From: Glaciecola sp048820975
GTDB taxonomy: Bacteria; Pseudomonadota; Gammaproteobacteria; Enterobacterales; Alteromonadaceae
DNA length: 64,000 nucleotides
Assembly (NCBI RefSeq): GCF_048820975.1
Contig: NZ_JBMEUF010000001.1
Coordinates: forward strand, 2,170,001 to 2,234,000
Direction: 5' to 3'
This document shows, one piece after another, positions 18,652 to 27,097 of the stretch. A program made the position numbers and the translations under genes. Below the pieces are notes generated by a model, which was given only the letters and a program-made list of their open reading frames with translations, was not told the origin of the DNA and did no database searches. The first letter of the stretch is position 1; every line of letters begins with the position of its first letter.

Positions 18652-18683
18652 ATTAAAAGACAAAACCCGCAGAACTGCGGGTT
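18652..18683 (-). terminator. Rho-independent terminator of the glmU-glmS operon
   Basis: AACCCGCAG (18664-18672) pairs perfectly with CTGCGGGTT (18675-18683). On the minus strand the stem is followed by TTTGTCTTTT. It lies about 85 bases past the glmS stop codon. Confidence 0.85.
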
Positions 18684-18696
18684 AATGTTATTTGCT

Positions 18697-18733
18697 TAGT
18701 TTCAAACTTTAATGTCTAGTTTCAAACTTTAAT
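18697..18733. repeat. 17-bp direct repeat, two copies
   Basis: TAGTTTCAAACTTTAAT occurs at 18697-18713 and again at 18717-18733, period 20 bases, between the glmS stop and its terminator. The copies are identical. Could be slippage, a protein-binding pair or a relic of integration next to glmS. Confidence 0.7.
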
Positions 18734-18768
18734 ACACTCACACAAACTGTCTAAACGCCACCTAAAAC

Positions 18769-20610
18769 CTACTCCACCGTCACCGATTTAGCCAAGTTTC
18801 TTGGCTGGTCTACATCCGTTCCTTTAATCAGCGCAACATAGTAAGACAAAAGCTGAAGCGGAATGGTGTAAACAATAGGAGCTACCGACTCGTAAGTATG
18901 TGGCACTTGCACAACACGCATGGTTTCGTCGCTTTCAAATTCCGCTTCTTGATCAGCAAATACGTACATAATGCCGCCGCGAGCGCGAACTTCTTCTACG
19001 TTAGATTTAAGCTTTTCAAGTAGCTCATTGTTAGGAGCCACTACTATTACCGGCATATCGGCATCAATTAAGGCCAATGGACCATGTTTAAGCTCACCCG
19101 ATGCATAGGCCTCGGCATGTATGTATGAAATTTCTTTAAGCTTAAGCGCACCTTCCATAGCAATAGGATATTGGTCACCACGGCCTAAGAACAAGCTGTG
19201 ATGCTTGTCTGAAAACTCTTCAGCCAAGTCTTCAATTTCTGACGCTAAGCTTAAGGTTTCTTCAAGCTTGGCAGGCAAGGTCACTAGCGCATTGCAAATG
19301 CTTAAGTTAGTTTCTTCACTCATGTTATTGTGCTTACCTATGGCAAGAGTCAACATAAGTAAGGCCGCTAATTGGGTAGTAAAGGCTTTGGTTGAGGCTA
19401 CGCCTATTTCAGCGCCTGCGCGCGTTAAAAAGCTAATAGCTGACTCACGCACTAATGACGAACCATCTACGTTGCATATGCTCAAGCTTGACATATACCC
19501 GCTTTCTTTCGCCAGTTTTAATGCCGCTAGGGTATCAGCGGTTTCGCCTGACTGCGAAATAGTAACTAGCAAGCTATTTGCCGGCACAAATGATTTGCGG
19601 TATCTAAACTCAGATGCAATTTCTACATCACATTGTACATTTGCGTACTGTTCTAGCCAGTATTTAGCAGTAACACCGGCGTGATAGCTAGTCCCGCATG
19701 CAATAATTTTTACGTATTTGGTTTTAGCGAAAATGTCATCGGCGTTTTCGTTGCTGCTTTGGCCAAAAATACCATCTTCTAAGCCATCGGCCGTAATGCG
19801 GCCTTTAAGCGCATTGCGTAATACATGCGGTTGCTCGTATATTTCTTTAAGCATGTAGTGGCGGTATCCGGCTTTATCACCGGCATCGTGCTCTACGTTT
19901 GATTCAACAATTTCACGCTCTACTTTTTCGCCTGTACTATCAATAATAGTTACGCTGGTGCGTGTAATTTCAGCTACGTCACCTTCTTCTAAAAATATGA
20001 AGCGGCGAGTAACGGGTAGCAATGCCATTTGATCAGACGCTAAAAAGTTTTCGCCTATGCCTAAGCCAATCACCAAAGGGCTTCCTGAGCGAGCCACTAC
20101 TAATTTGTTCGGCGTAGTTTTATCCATCACTACTGTACCGTAAGCGCCTTCAAAGGTTTTCACCGCTTGTTGAACGGCACTTAGCAAATCATCAGTAGTT
20201 TGCATAATTAAGGCTATGCTGTGGGCAATGGTTTCGGTGTCGGTATCTGAATTAAAGGTATAGCCTTTGGCTTTTAGCATTTCGCGTAAAGGCTTATGGT
20301 TTTCAATAATCCCGTTATGCACCACGGCAAAACGGCCCTCACTGGCATGCGGATGAGCATTTGCTTCGGTTACTCCGCCATGAGTTGCCCAGCGGGTGTG
20401 CGCAATGCCGGTAGTACCTTTGCCGTTATTGTCGTCAATGGCATCTGCTAGCGCTTGAACTTTACCAATGCGTCGCACTACTGATAATGCATCGTTATTT
20501 ATTAAGGCTACACCGGCAGAATCGTAACCACGATACTCCAAGCGCTTTAGGCCCTCTAACAATATTTGTACCACGTTGCGCTCAGCAACTGCTCCTACAA
20601 TTCCGCACAT
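18769..20610 (-). CDS. glmS: Glutamine-fructose-6-phosphate aminotransferase (isomerising)
   Basis: Makes glucosamine-6-phosphate from fructose-6-phosphate and glutamine, the first step to peptidoglycan and LPS amino sugars. 613 residues, as expected. The N-terminal glutaminase begins MCGIVGAV, with catalytic Cys as the residue after Met, and contains THGGVTEANAHPH. Two SIS sugar-isomerase domains follow (CGTSYHAG; SQSGETADT; LGRGDQYPIAMEGALKLKEISYIHAEAY). C-terminus is NLAKSVTVE. It starts 15 bases after glmU and shares its transcript. A good AAGGA ribosome-binding site is present. No GlmS ribozyme is seen, as usual for gammaproteobacteria. The 3' end of glmS is the Tn7 attachment target in many bacteria, and the accessory island begins just beyond it. 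Confidence 0.97.
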   Translation of the reverse strand: MCGIVGAVAERNVVQILLEGLKRLEYRGYDSAGVALINNDALSVVRRIGKVQALADAIDDNNGKGTTGIAHTRWATHGGVTEANAHPHASEGRFAVVHNGIIENHKPLREMLKAKGYTFNSDTDTETIAHSIALIMQTTDDLLSAVQQAVKTFEGAYGTVVMDKTTPNKLVVARSGSPLVIGLGIGENFLASDQMALLPVTRRFIFLEEGDVAEITRTSVTIIDSTGEKVEREIVESNVEHDAGDKAGYRHYMLKEIYEQPHVLRNALKGRITADGLEDGIFGQSSNENADDIFAKTKYVKIIACGTSYHAGVTAKYWLEQYANVQCDVEIASEFRYRKSFVPANSLLVTISQSGETADTLAALKLAKESGYMSSLSICNVDGSSLVRESAISFLTRAGAEIGVASTKAFTTQLAALLMLTLAIGKHNNMSEETNLSICNALVTLPAKLEETLSLASEIEDLAEEFSDKHHSLFLGRGDQYPIAMEGALKLKEISYIHAEAYASGELKHGPLALIDADMPVIVVAPNNELLEKLKSNVEEVRARGGIMYVFADQEAEFESDETMRVVQVPHTYESVAPIVYTIPLQLLSYYVALIKGTDVDQPRNLAKSVTVE

Positions 20611-20625
20611 AAGCGTTTTAAATCC

Positions 20626-21990
20626 TTAGTTCTTTTTGCTTGGCTTTTGCCAACCAGTAATATTTCGTTGTTTAGCACGGGCTATGGCTAAATCTTCGGC
20701 CGCAACTGATTTAGTAATAGTACTGCCAGCGCCTATAGTAGCGCCCGCTGCTATTGATACAGGTGCCACCAATGATGAATTTGAACCTACAAACACACCG
20801 TCACCAATTTCCGTTTTAAATTTGTTTACGCCATCGTAATTACAGGTAATAGTACCTGCACCAATGTTGGCGCCCTCGCCTATGCTCGCATCACCTATGT
20901 AGCTTAAATGATTTACTTTTGAGCCTTTGCCAATTACCGCTTTTTTAATTTCAACAAAGTTACCTACTTTGGCACCTTGCTGTAAATTTGCGCCCGGGCG
21001 TAAACGCGCATAAGGCCCTACGGTACAATCAGCTTCTACTACAGCATCTTCAATTTGCGAATATGCTTCTATGCGAGTGTTATCGGCAATTTTACAGTTT
21101 CTTAAAATACAATTAGCGCCAATGTGTACGTTATTACCAAGGTCTACATCACCTTCAATAATTACATTTACATCAATAAATACGTCTTCGCCGTGGCGTA
21201 ACTTGCCGCGTACATCAAAGCGCTGCGGATCAGCTAGTGATACACCGGCCATTAAAAATTCATTTGCTTGGCGTACTTGAAATGCACGCTCTAAAGAAGC
21301 TAACTGAGCGCGATTATTTACGCCCTCTACTTCCCTATGCCATTGTGGCTGAGCCGAAGAAATACGTTTACCTTCCTTAGCCGCCATTTCAATTACATCG
21401 GTTAAATAATATTCGTTTTGCGCGTTATCGCTTGATAAATTACCCAACCAACGCTTCAAATCAGCACCTTGCATTACCATCATGCCGGTGTTTATTTCTT
21501 GAATTAGGCGCTGCTCATCAGTGGCATCTTTATGCTCAACAATAGCCGTTATATTGTTCGTGTTATCGCGCACTATGCGCCCCATGCCTGTAGGGTCTTC
21601 TAAATCAACCGTTAGCAAGGCAAGGTCAGCATCGGCTTTTGCGGCCACTAAGGCTTGTAAAGTAGATGAAGAAATTAGGGGGGCGTCTCCCACTAGAATA
21701 AGCACGTCGTCAGTATCGGAAATATTATCTACGGCTTGCATTACCGCGTGGCCAGTGCCTAACTGCTCAGCTTGCAAACACCAGTTTAATGTGTGCTTGC
21801 TCAATGCGTCTTGAAGCATATCGCCGCCATGGCCGTATACTAAATTTACCGTGTCACAACCTAGGCTGCGAACATTATCAATAATATGTTCAACCATAGG
21901 TTTATGTGCAATTTTGTGAAGAACTTTAGGAAGCTTTGATTTCATTCTAGTGCCTTTCCCTGCGGCTAGAATGATTACTGATAACGCCAT
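20626..21990 (-). CDS. glmU: Bifunctional GlcNAc-1-P uridyltransferase / GlcN-1-P acetyltransferase
   Basis: Makes UDP-GlcNAc. 454 residues. The N-terminal nucleotidyltransferase begins LSVIILAAGKGTRMKSKLPK. The C-terminal half is a left-handed beta-helix of hexapeptide repeats (for example IGDASIGEGANIGAGTI), with the acetyltransferase region TCNYDGVNK. A GAGGAT ribosome-binding site lies 7 bases before ATG. Co-transcribed with glmS. In many relatives glmU follows the ATP synthase operon; here it follows a DMT transporter gene on the same strand with a 97-base gap, which probably holds the promoter. Confidence 0.97.
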   Translation of the reverse strand: MALSVIILAAGKGTRMKSKLPKVLHKIAHKPMVEHIIDNVRSLGCDTVNLVYGHGGDMLQDALSKHTLNWCLQAEQLGTGHAVMQAVDNISDTDDVLILVGDAPLISSSTLQALVAAKADADLALLTVDLEDPTGMGRIVRDNTNNITAIVEHKDATDEQRLIQEINTGMMVMQGADLKRWLGNLSSDNAQNEYYLTDVIEMAAKEGKRISSAQPQWHREVEGVNNRAQLASLERAFQVRQANEFLMAGVSLADPQRFDVRGKLRHGEDVFIDVNVIIEGDVDLGNNVHIGANCILRNCKIADNTRIEAYSQIEDAVVEADCTVGPYARLRPGANLQQGAKVGNFVEIKKAVIGKGSKVNHLSYIGDASIGEGANIGAGTITCNYDGVNKFKTEIGDGVFVGSNSSLVAPVSIAAGATIGAGSTITKSVAAEDLAIARAKQRNITGWQKPSKKN

Positions 21991-22087
21991 TTTTCATCCT
22001 CGAAAATAAAAACAGCGCTAGTGTACAAAACACAGCCGTAAATGTCAGTATTTTTTACACCGCACTAAAGCAGCATAAGTACTAAAA

Positions 22088-22972
22088 CTATACGCGCTTT
22101 TTATACCGAATAAAGCGCTCTACCACATTGGTGGCTAGCATTACGCCCAGTAAAATTAAGCCTCCGCCTAGTAAGGTGAGCTCTGATAAGGTTTCGTTCA
22201 TTATAATATAGCCCCAAACTATACCAAAAAGAGGGACTAAGTAGCCTACCGTCATAGCTCTTGGTGCACCTACTTTGGCAATTAAGTCAAAGTACAGTAC
22301 ATAAGCTAAGCCTGTGCATACAAAAGCCAAAATAAGCGCGCTGGTAATTGCTTGAGGGCTAGGCAGGCTAGTTGGCATATCTATTAAGGCCAAGGGCAGC
22401 AAAGCAAGTGCGCTAAATAACTGGCTACCACCCGCCAAAGCAAATGCGTTTACGTTTGACAACTTACTGCGTAAATATGCGGCCGCAATTCCATAGCAAA
22501 AGGTAGCTAGCAGAATGGCTAATATGGGAATTAAAGAAGTATCGCCTTCAGTATTTTGTTCATAACTAATTAGTACCACCCCGAAAAAACCGAGCAATAC
22601 GCCAAACAGCCCTAACTTGCCAATCGACTCTTTTAAATACAAATACGCAATTAGCACCCCAAACATGGGCGCCGTAGCATTCAAAATAGCCGCTAAGCCA
22701 GCCTGTATGTGCAATAAGCCATAATTAAACAAACAAAAAGGGATCACGGTATTTAGCAAACCCACTATGAGCAAATGATGCCAATGAGTGAACAAAACTG
22801 CATGCGAGCGCTTTAAAAAGACTAAAGGAAGCAGAAGTAAACTGGCACCAAGCGCCCTAATTTCCACCAAGGTAAAGATACCGAATTCAGGCGCGGCATA
22901 TTTTATAAGTATAAACGAAGCGCCCCAAATAGCGCCTAAAAACAGAAGTTCAAAAAAGTCGATTGCTTTCAA
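22088..22972 (-). CDS. DMT-family (EamA) transporter
   Basis: 294-residue inner-membrane protein with about ten hydrophobic helices arranged as two EamA repeats (IWGASFILIKYAAPEF in the first, LAYVLYFDLIAKVGAPRAMTVGYLVPLFG in the second). Members export or import amino acids, metabolites or drugs; no substrate can be chosen here. Its ATG overlaps the ogt stop by four bases (ATGA), making it the last gene of the alkA-ogt-eamA operon. C-terminus is basic (RFIRYKKRV), cytoplasmic as usual. Confidence 0.85.
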   Translation of the reverse strand: MKAIDFFELLFLGAIWGASFILIKYAAPEFGIFTLVEIRALGASLLLLPLVFLKRSHAVLFTHWHHLLIVGLLNTVIPFCLFNYGLLHIQAGLAAILNATAPMFGVLIAYLYLKESIGKLGLFGVLLGFFGVVLISYEQNTEGDTSLIPILAILLATFCYGIAAAYLRSKLSNVNAFALAGGSQLFSALALLPLALIDMPTSLPSPQAITSALILAFVCTGLAYVLYFDLIAKVGAPRAMTVGYLVPLFGIVWGYIIMNETLSELTLLGGGLILLGVMLATNVVERFIRYKKRV

Positions 22973-23454
22973 ATGGCTTGCTCTAATGACAATAAGAAGG
23001 TTTTTCTAGACAAGCCACCAGCATACCCTGTAAGGCTGCCGTTAGCACCAATTATACGATGGCATGGAATAATTATGGCAATAGGATTTTTGCCGTTTGC
23101 TGCGCCTACGGCTCGGCAGGCTTTGGGTTTATTTAATGCGCTAGCCACATCTAAGTAACTGGCGGTTTTCCCGTAGCCAACGTTTAACAATTGTTGCCAC
23201 ACACTCTGCTGAAATTGAGTTCCCTCAGGGTCCAAGGGTAAATCAAATTGTTGCCGCGTTTGCGCAATATACTCAAGTAGCTGCTTACTTGCCTCTTGGG
23301 TAATGGCGTTTTCGTTTATATTAGGCTTTTGCTTGTCATGCTCCTCAAACACCACTTTTACTATAGCGCGTTGGTTTGCATATATATTTAGGTTACCCAC
23401 CGGCGTGTTAATAGCAGAGGCATATAACTGCGTTTCATTGAGTTGCGAACCCAT
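22969..23454 (-). CDS. ogt: Methylated-DNA-protein-cysteine S-methyltransferase
   Basis: Suicide repair of O6-alkylguanine. The active-site motif PCHRII contains the acceptor Cys (residue 131 with this start). The helix-turn-helix segment with arginine finger (NKPKACRAVGAANGKNPI) and C-terminal GYAGGLSRKTFLL are typical. I chose the start at 23454, where ATG overlaps the alkA stop (TAATG) and is preceded by GGAG at 9 bases. An ATG five codons upstream (23469) is possible. 161 residues, normal for Ogt without an Ada half. Coupled to alkA, so both alkylation-repair routes are made together. Confidence 0.92.
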   Translation of the reverse strand: MGSQLNETQLYASAINTPVGNLNIYANQRAIVKVVFEEHDKQKPNINENAITQEASKQLLEYIAQTRQQFDLPLDPEGTQFQQSVWQQLLNVGYGKTASYLDVASALNKPKACRAVGAANGKNPIAIIIPCHRIIGANGSLTGYAGGLSRKTFLLSLEQAI

Positions 23455-24263
23455 TAAGCCATACTCCATAAGTTAAGGGTTAAATAACTGCGCCAAGGTG
23501 CAGCTAACTCAGGCTGCAAAGGCCTACCTAGCGCATTAAACTTAGCCACTTGCTGCTTTATGATCAAATCAGAATCTAGCCAAATATTACTATTACCTGT
23601 TGCACGTAAATCAACATAATTAACAGACCAAGGGCCAATGCCTTTTATGGCAAGCAAATCATCTGCACTGAAGGTACTGCCTTCTAAGTCAGTAAAATAA
23701 CATGCTACATCTATTAAGGTTTGCCTGCGCTTTGCCGGCATTTTTAAAAACATTAAGTCACTATTTGCCAGCAATTTGGGGCTAGGAAACGCGCTTTGCT
23801 CATGTTGCGCAAAATGTGTAAATAGCTGGTTCACTTTGGTGACCGCAGCCCCTACTGATACTTGCTGCCCTAAAATGGCTCGGCATATTGCCTCAAAGGG
23901 GCTTGCCACCCCTGGCACACGTAAGCCTTCTACACATTCTTCGTCTTTTAAGCCTGTAGCTATAAGCGCTTGGGAAATAAGCTCAGGGCTGGCATCTAAG
24001 TCAAACATGCGCTTTATTGTACTAATCACTTCAAGGGTATGCTCACTGTGTATAGCATTGAAAATAAGCTTAAACCCAAACTTCTCAGCTATGTGCAGCA
24101 TAGTTATGCGCACTTCAACTTCGTTTATTAATAGCGTTTTATGTATTTCGTTTTCACCTACGTACTCATTGCCCATTATGCAGCGTTTTGCAAAAAACAT
24201 CCGCACTTGTTGCCAGTTATAAGGAGGGCGATAACTCAAAAATACTTTCACGTTTTTATTCAT
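23454..24263 (-). CDS. alkA: DNA-3-methyladenine glycosylase II
   Basis: Removes alkylated bases. 269 residues. The AlkA N-terminal domain is at the start (LSYRPPYNWQQVRMFFAKRC, compare E. coli LNWQPPYDW). The helix-hairpin-helix follows (LLAIKGIGPWSVNYVDLR, about 203-220), and then WLDSDLIIKQ with the catalytic Asp at 232. Complete by family length. Its ATG overlaps the stop codon of a 59-codon frame that is the N-terminal stump of an Ada zinc domain. In many bacteria AlkA is fused behind Ada-Zn and AraC domains; here the join has been lost and AlkA is read from its own start, probably by coupling. Confidence 0.93.
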   Translation of the reverse strand: MNKNVKVFLSYRPPYNWQQVRMFFAKRCIMGNEYVGENEIHKTLLINEVEVRITMLHIAEKFGFKLIFNAIHSEHTLEVISTIKRMFDLDASPELISQALIATGLKDEECVEGLRVPGVASPFEAICRAILGQQVSVGAAVTKVNQLFTHFAQHEQSAFPSPKLLANSDLMFLKMPAKRRQTLIDVACYFTDLEGSTFSADDLLAIKGIGPWSVNYVDLRATGNSNIWLDSDLIIKQQVAKFNALGRPLQPELAAPWRSYLTLNLWSMA

Positions 24264-24439
24264 ATATCTAGAGCTTCCTGTGCGCTTGCAGCATAGCTCA
24301 CGTTTTTCTCAAGCGGCATGCGTACTTTGCACGTATTACGGCAAAATATTTTAGTGGTATGTACTAAAATAAAAAACAAACCGTCAAACCTTGGGTCACG
24401 GCTTAATCTTGCTTGTTGGCATTCGTGTGCTGTTAACAT
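24260..24439 (-). pseudogene. N-terminal stump of an Ada-type zinc/methyl-acceptor domain
   Basis: 59 codons from ATG at 24437-24439. The product includes ECQQARLSRDPRFDGLFFI, then KIFCRNTCKVRMPLEKNV and AASAQEALDI. This matches the start of Ada (xARxxRDxRFDGxFFxxVxTTxIYCRxxCxAxxPxxENVxFxxSAxxA) and keeps the methyl-acceptor-type Cys of IFCR and the next Cys of NTC. The family continues with AGFRPCxRCRPE, which would supply the other two zinc ligands, and with an AraC domain; both are missing. The frame stops at TGA, overlapping the alkA start (ATGA). This looks like an internal deletion in an ada-araC-alkA fusion. The stump cannot bind zinc normally, but its translation may still deliver ribosomes to alkA. 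Confidence 0.75.
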
Positions 24440-24627
24440 GGGCGATTCTATTTATACATTTAACAGCATACTAACCCAGCCAATAAAAATAACACGTTGT
24501 TTTCGGAACTCATATTTACAATGCAATACTGAAAATTAATTTTAAAAAAGCTACACTACTGCCAGTTCCAAAATATAGGTTGTCGCACAATATGCATGAT
24601 GCGTTGCCCATCATGCTGAGCAGTAAT

Positions 24628-25770
24628 ATGAAAAATATAATAATAAAAACTTATTGCACTTTTATTTGCCTGTTATGCAGTGCTGGCTTCAGCGCCTTTG
24701 CACAAAGCAGCGCTAGTCCTAGCTCACAAGCTTGGGTTCAAGACTATGCAAAAAAAGTAGCCAGTGAAGCCAAAAAAAATAATATTCCTGGCGTTGCCAT
24801 TGTTGTAGTACAAAAAGGAAAACCCGCTTTTTTTAGCTATTACGGAGTAACCGAACGCCGCGGGCAAAAAGTCAATCAAGACACCTTGTTTAGGCTGGCC
24901 TCGGTATCAAAAACGTTTACCGCAACACTTGTGGCAAAGCACAATTTTATGCAAACCCTCAATTGGCAAACTCCCTTATCTAAATTAATGCCAAGTTACA
25001 CCCTAGACAACTACCAAGATAGCCCTATATTACTGCGCCATTTAATTGGTCAATCAGCCGGCTTCATGCCAAACGCTTACGACAATTTAATTGAAGCAGA
25101 CTATGCCCGCCCTCGCGTGTTAAATGAGCTTGGCAAACTTGATAGCATTTGCAAACCGGGCTATTGCTACACTTATCAAAACGCACTATTTGGCATACTG
25201 GAAGAATATTTTCAGTCAAAAAATAGCTCTTATGCACAAGAGCTGCAATCACATTTATTTTCCCCTTTAAAGATGAAATCGAGTGTGGGTAAAGAAGCGC
25301 TCGAGGCTTCAAGTAATTGGGCGAAACCTCACGCAGCCATAGCGCGTAAAAAATGGCGCAAAGTGCGCGTTAAAGATAGCTACTATCAATTTGCACCGGC
25401 CGCAGGTATCAATGCCAGCATAAAAGATATGGAAATATGGCTTCGCGCCATGTTGTTAGAATACCCTGACGTAGTAAACGCACAAATGGTTGGTCAAATG
25501 ACCCAAGCACGCGTTGAAACTCGCAACGAGTTGCGCCGCAAAGAGTGGCGTAAAAACCTTCGCTCGGCGCATTATGGCTTAGGTTGGCGAATATATAACT
25601 ATGGTGGCATTGAGCTCAACTACCACGGTGGTTGGGTACAGGGCTACCGCGCCGATGTGGCATTTTCACCTACCTTAAACACGGGGGTGGCTATTTTAAT
25701 GAATGCAGAAAGTAACCTAATTAACACCATTAGTGCACAATTTTGGGAAGCCGCTTTAGCTAATCAATAA
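24628..25770 (+). CDS. Exported serine hydrolase, beta-lactamase/PBP fold (class C-like)
   Basis: 380 residues with this start. The signal peptide MKNIIIKTYCTFICLLCSAGFSAFAQ suits an ATG at 24628. In-frame starts upstream at 24580 (TTG) and 24592 (ATG) would put a polar extension before it. Catalytic motifs: SVSK (92-95) as SxxK, YQN (183-185) as YxN, and HGG in NYHGGWVQGYRADV near the C-terminus as the KTG equivalent. Such periplasmic enzymes include D-aminopeptidases, esterases and PBP4B-type proteins as well as AmpC. The motif spacing fits the wide Beta-lactamase family (PF00144) better than a true AmpC, so beta-lactam resistance should not be assumed. Monocistronic. Confidence 0.85.
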   Translation: MKNIIIKTYCTFICLLCSAGFSAFAQSSASPSSQAWVQDYAKKVASEAKKNNIPGVAIVVVQKGKPAFFSYYGVTERRGQKVNQDTLFRLASVSKTFTATLVAKHNFMQTLNWQTPLSKLMPSYTLDNYQDSPILLRHLIGQSAGFMPNAYDNLIEADYARPRVLNELGKLDSICKPGYCYTYQNALFGILEEYFQSKNSSYAQELQSHLFSPLKMKSSVGKEALEASSNWAKPHAAIARKKWRKVRVKDSYYQFAPAAGINASIKDMEIWLRAMLLEYPDVVNAQMVGQMTQARVETRNELRRKEWRKNLRSAHYGLGWRIYNYGGIELNYHGGWVQGYRADVAFSPTLNTGVAILMNAESNLINTISAQFWEAALANQ

Positions 25771-25846
25771 ACGTTAATTTCTGCGTAAGCCAGCCGATAA
25801 CAATACATGAGTTATTCAAAGCCTGCTTCAAAGGAAATATACAAGT

Positions 25847-27064
25847 ATGCCGCAAATTAATGCGACACAACACTTGGCACATAAGGGCGAAAAACACAAA
25901 AGCATAGCTGAAAAAAGTAAGCTAGATATTGTTAATTTGTTATATGCCCAGTCAACACGTGTAGCAATTGGCCACGTAATTTGTGCTGCTTTCATTGCGG
26001 CTTGGTTCTACGCGGTTGCCTCTGGTACTACGTTAACTATTTGGGTGTTATCAATCGTCGCGTATTCATGTGCGAGATTATTTTTAAAGTCACTATTCAT
26101 TCGTTATCACAACCCTAACAATACGCATTTGTGGATAAGAGCTTGGGTTCTATTATCATCCTCACTGGCCTGTGTTTATTCCCTTGGCTTTATTTGTGTT
26201 ACGCCATTAGAACAATCAGAATATATAGTGGCCGCGGGAATGGCTGTTACCGCGCTCACCGCTGCGTCAGCCATAGGATATGGTGCAAGCCGAGTTGCTA
26301 CGCTGGGCTTTTTTGTGCCATGCGTAGTGCCTATCATCATATATTTTGGTATTTACGGTGGCAAAACAGGCTTCATGATGGCCATGTATTTAGCCTTTTA
26401 TTCAATGGTAGTGTTGGCCATGCTCAAACCAATGAATGCTGCGTTTAAAAAATCTATTGTATTGAATTACCAACGCGAAATTGAAATAGAAAAAAGAAAA
26501 CTCATTGAGCGTCAATTAAAAGAAATATCAAGGCGTGATGGCTTAACAGGTTTGTTTAATCGCCGTTATTTTGATGAACGCTTAGAAGCTGAAATTGGCC
26601 GAGCGCACCGAAATCATACGCCTTTATGCTTGTTGATGTTTGATATAGATTTTTTTAAAGAATATAACGATGAATACGGCCACGTAGCAGGTGATAACAG
26701 CCTTATTACTGTGGCTAATTTAGTAGAAGAGTTAACATCAAGGCAAGGTGATTTAGTTGCGCGATACGGCGGCGAGGAATTTGCTATTATTTTACCGAAC
26801 ATTGACCTACATGGCGCAGTGGCCTTTGCCGACAAACTACAATTACATATTCAAGACAGCCAACTACCGCATAAAGCCAGTAAATTAGATGCCTTTAAAT
26901 ACATCACCGTTAGTATTGGCGTAACCAACCTTATGCCGTTTACTAAAGTCCCTGCTAGCCAACTAATTGAAACCGCTGACAAAGCCCTTTACAAGGCCAA
27001 ACAGGCCGGCAGGAATTGCGTTCATTACATAGAAAACTGTGGTATGAGCCAAACCCAAAGCTAA
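25847..27064 (+). CDS. Membrane diguanylate cyclase (GGDEF)
   Basis: 405 residues. An N-terminal six-helix membrane sensor spans about residues 38-195, then a linker coiled coil (EIEIEKRKLIERQLKEIS). The GGDEF domain starts at RRDGLTGLFNRRYF. The active site is GGEEF (308-312), a functional variant. The inhibitory I-site RxxD is present five residues before it (RQGD, 299-302), so product inhibition by c-di-GMP is expected. Makes c-di-GMP in response to an unknown membrane or external cue. AAGGAAA lies 11 bases before ATG. Convergent with speA. Confidence 0.92.
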   Translation: MPQINATQHLAHKGEKHKSIAEKSKLDIVNLLYAQSTRVAIGHVICAAFIAAWFYAVASGTTLTIWVLSIVAYSCARLFLKSLFIRYHNPNNTHLWIRAWVLLSSSLACVYSLGFICVTPLEQSEYIVAAGMAVTALTAASAIGYGASRVATLGFFVPCVVPIIIYFGIYGGKTGFMMAMYLAFYSMVVLAMLKPMNAAFKKSIVLNYQREIEIEKRKLIERQLKEISRRDGLTGLFNRRYFDERLEAEIGRAHRNHTPLCLLMFDIDFFKEYNDEYGHVAGDNSLITVANLVEELTSRQGDLVARYGGEEFAIILPNIDLHGAVAFADKLQLHIQDSQLPHKASKLDAFKYITVSIGVTNLMPFTKVPASQLIETADKALYKAKQAGRNCVHYIENCGMSQTQS

Positions 27065-27097
27065 GGCAAGGGGTTTGGCCTTGCGTGCAAATTACGC

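Noticed and set aside
24318..24539. Plus-strand 73-codon frame opposite the Ada stump
   Set aside because: It is the antisense shadow of the Ada-type zinc-domain fragment and the promoter region.
24628..25770. Calling the serine hydrolase an AmpC beta-lactamase
   Set aside because: Only generic PF00144-type motifs are visible; nothing specific for beta-lactam hydrolysis.
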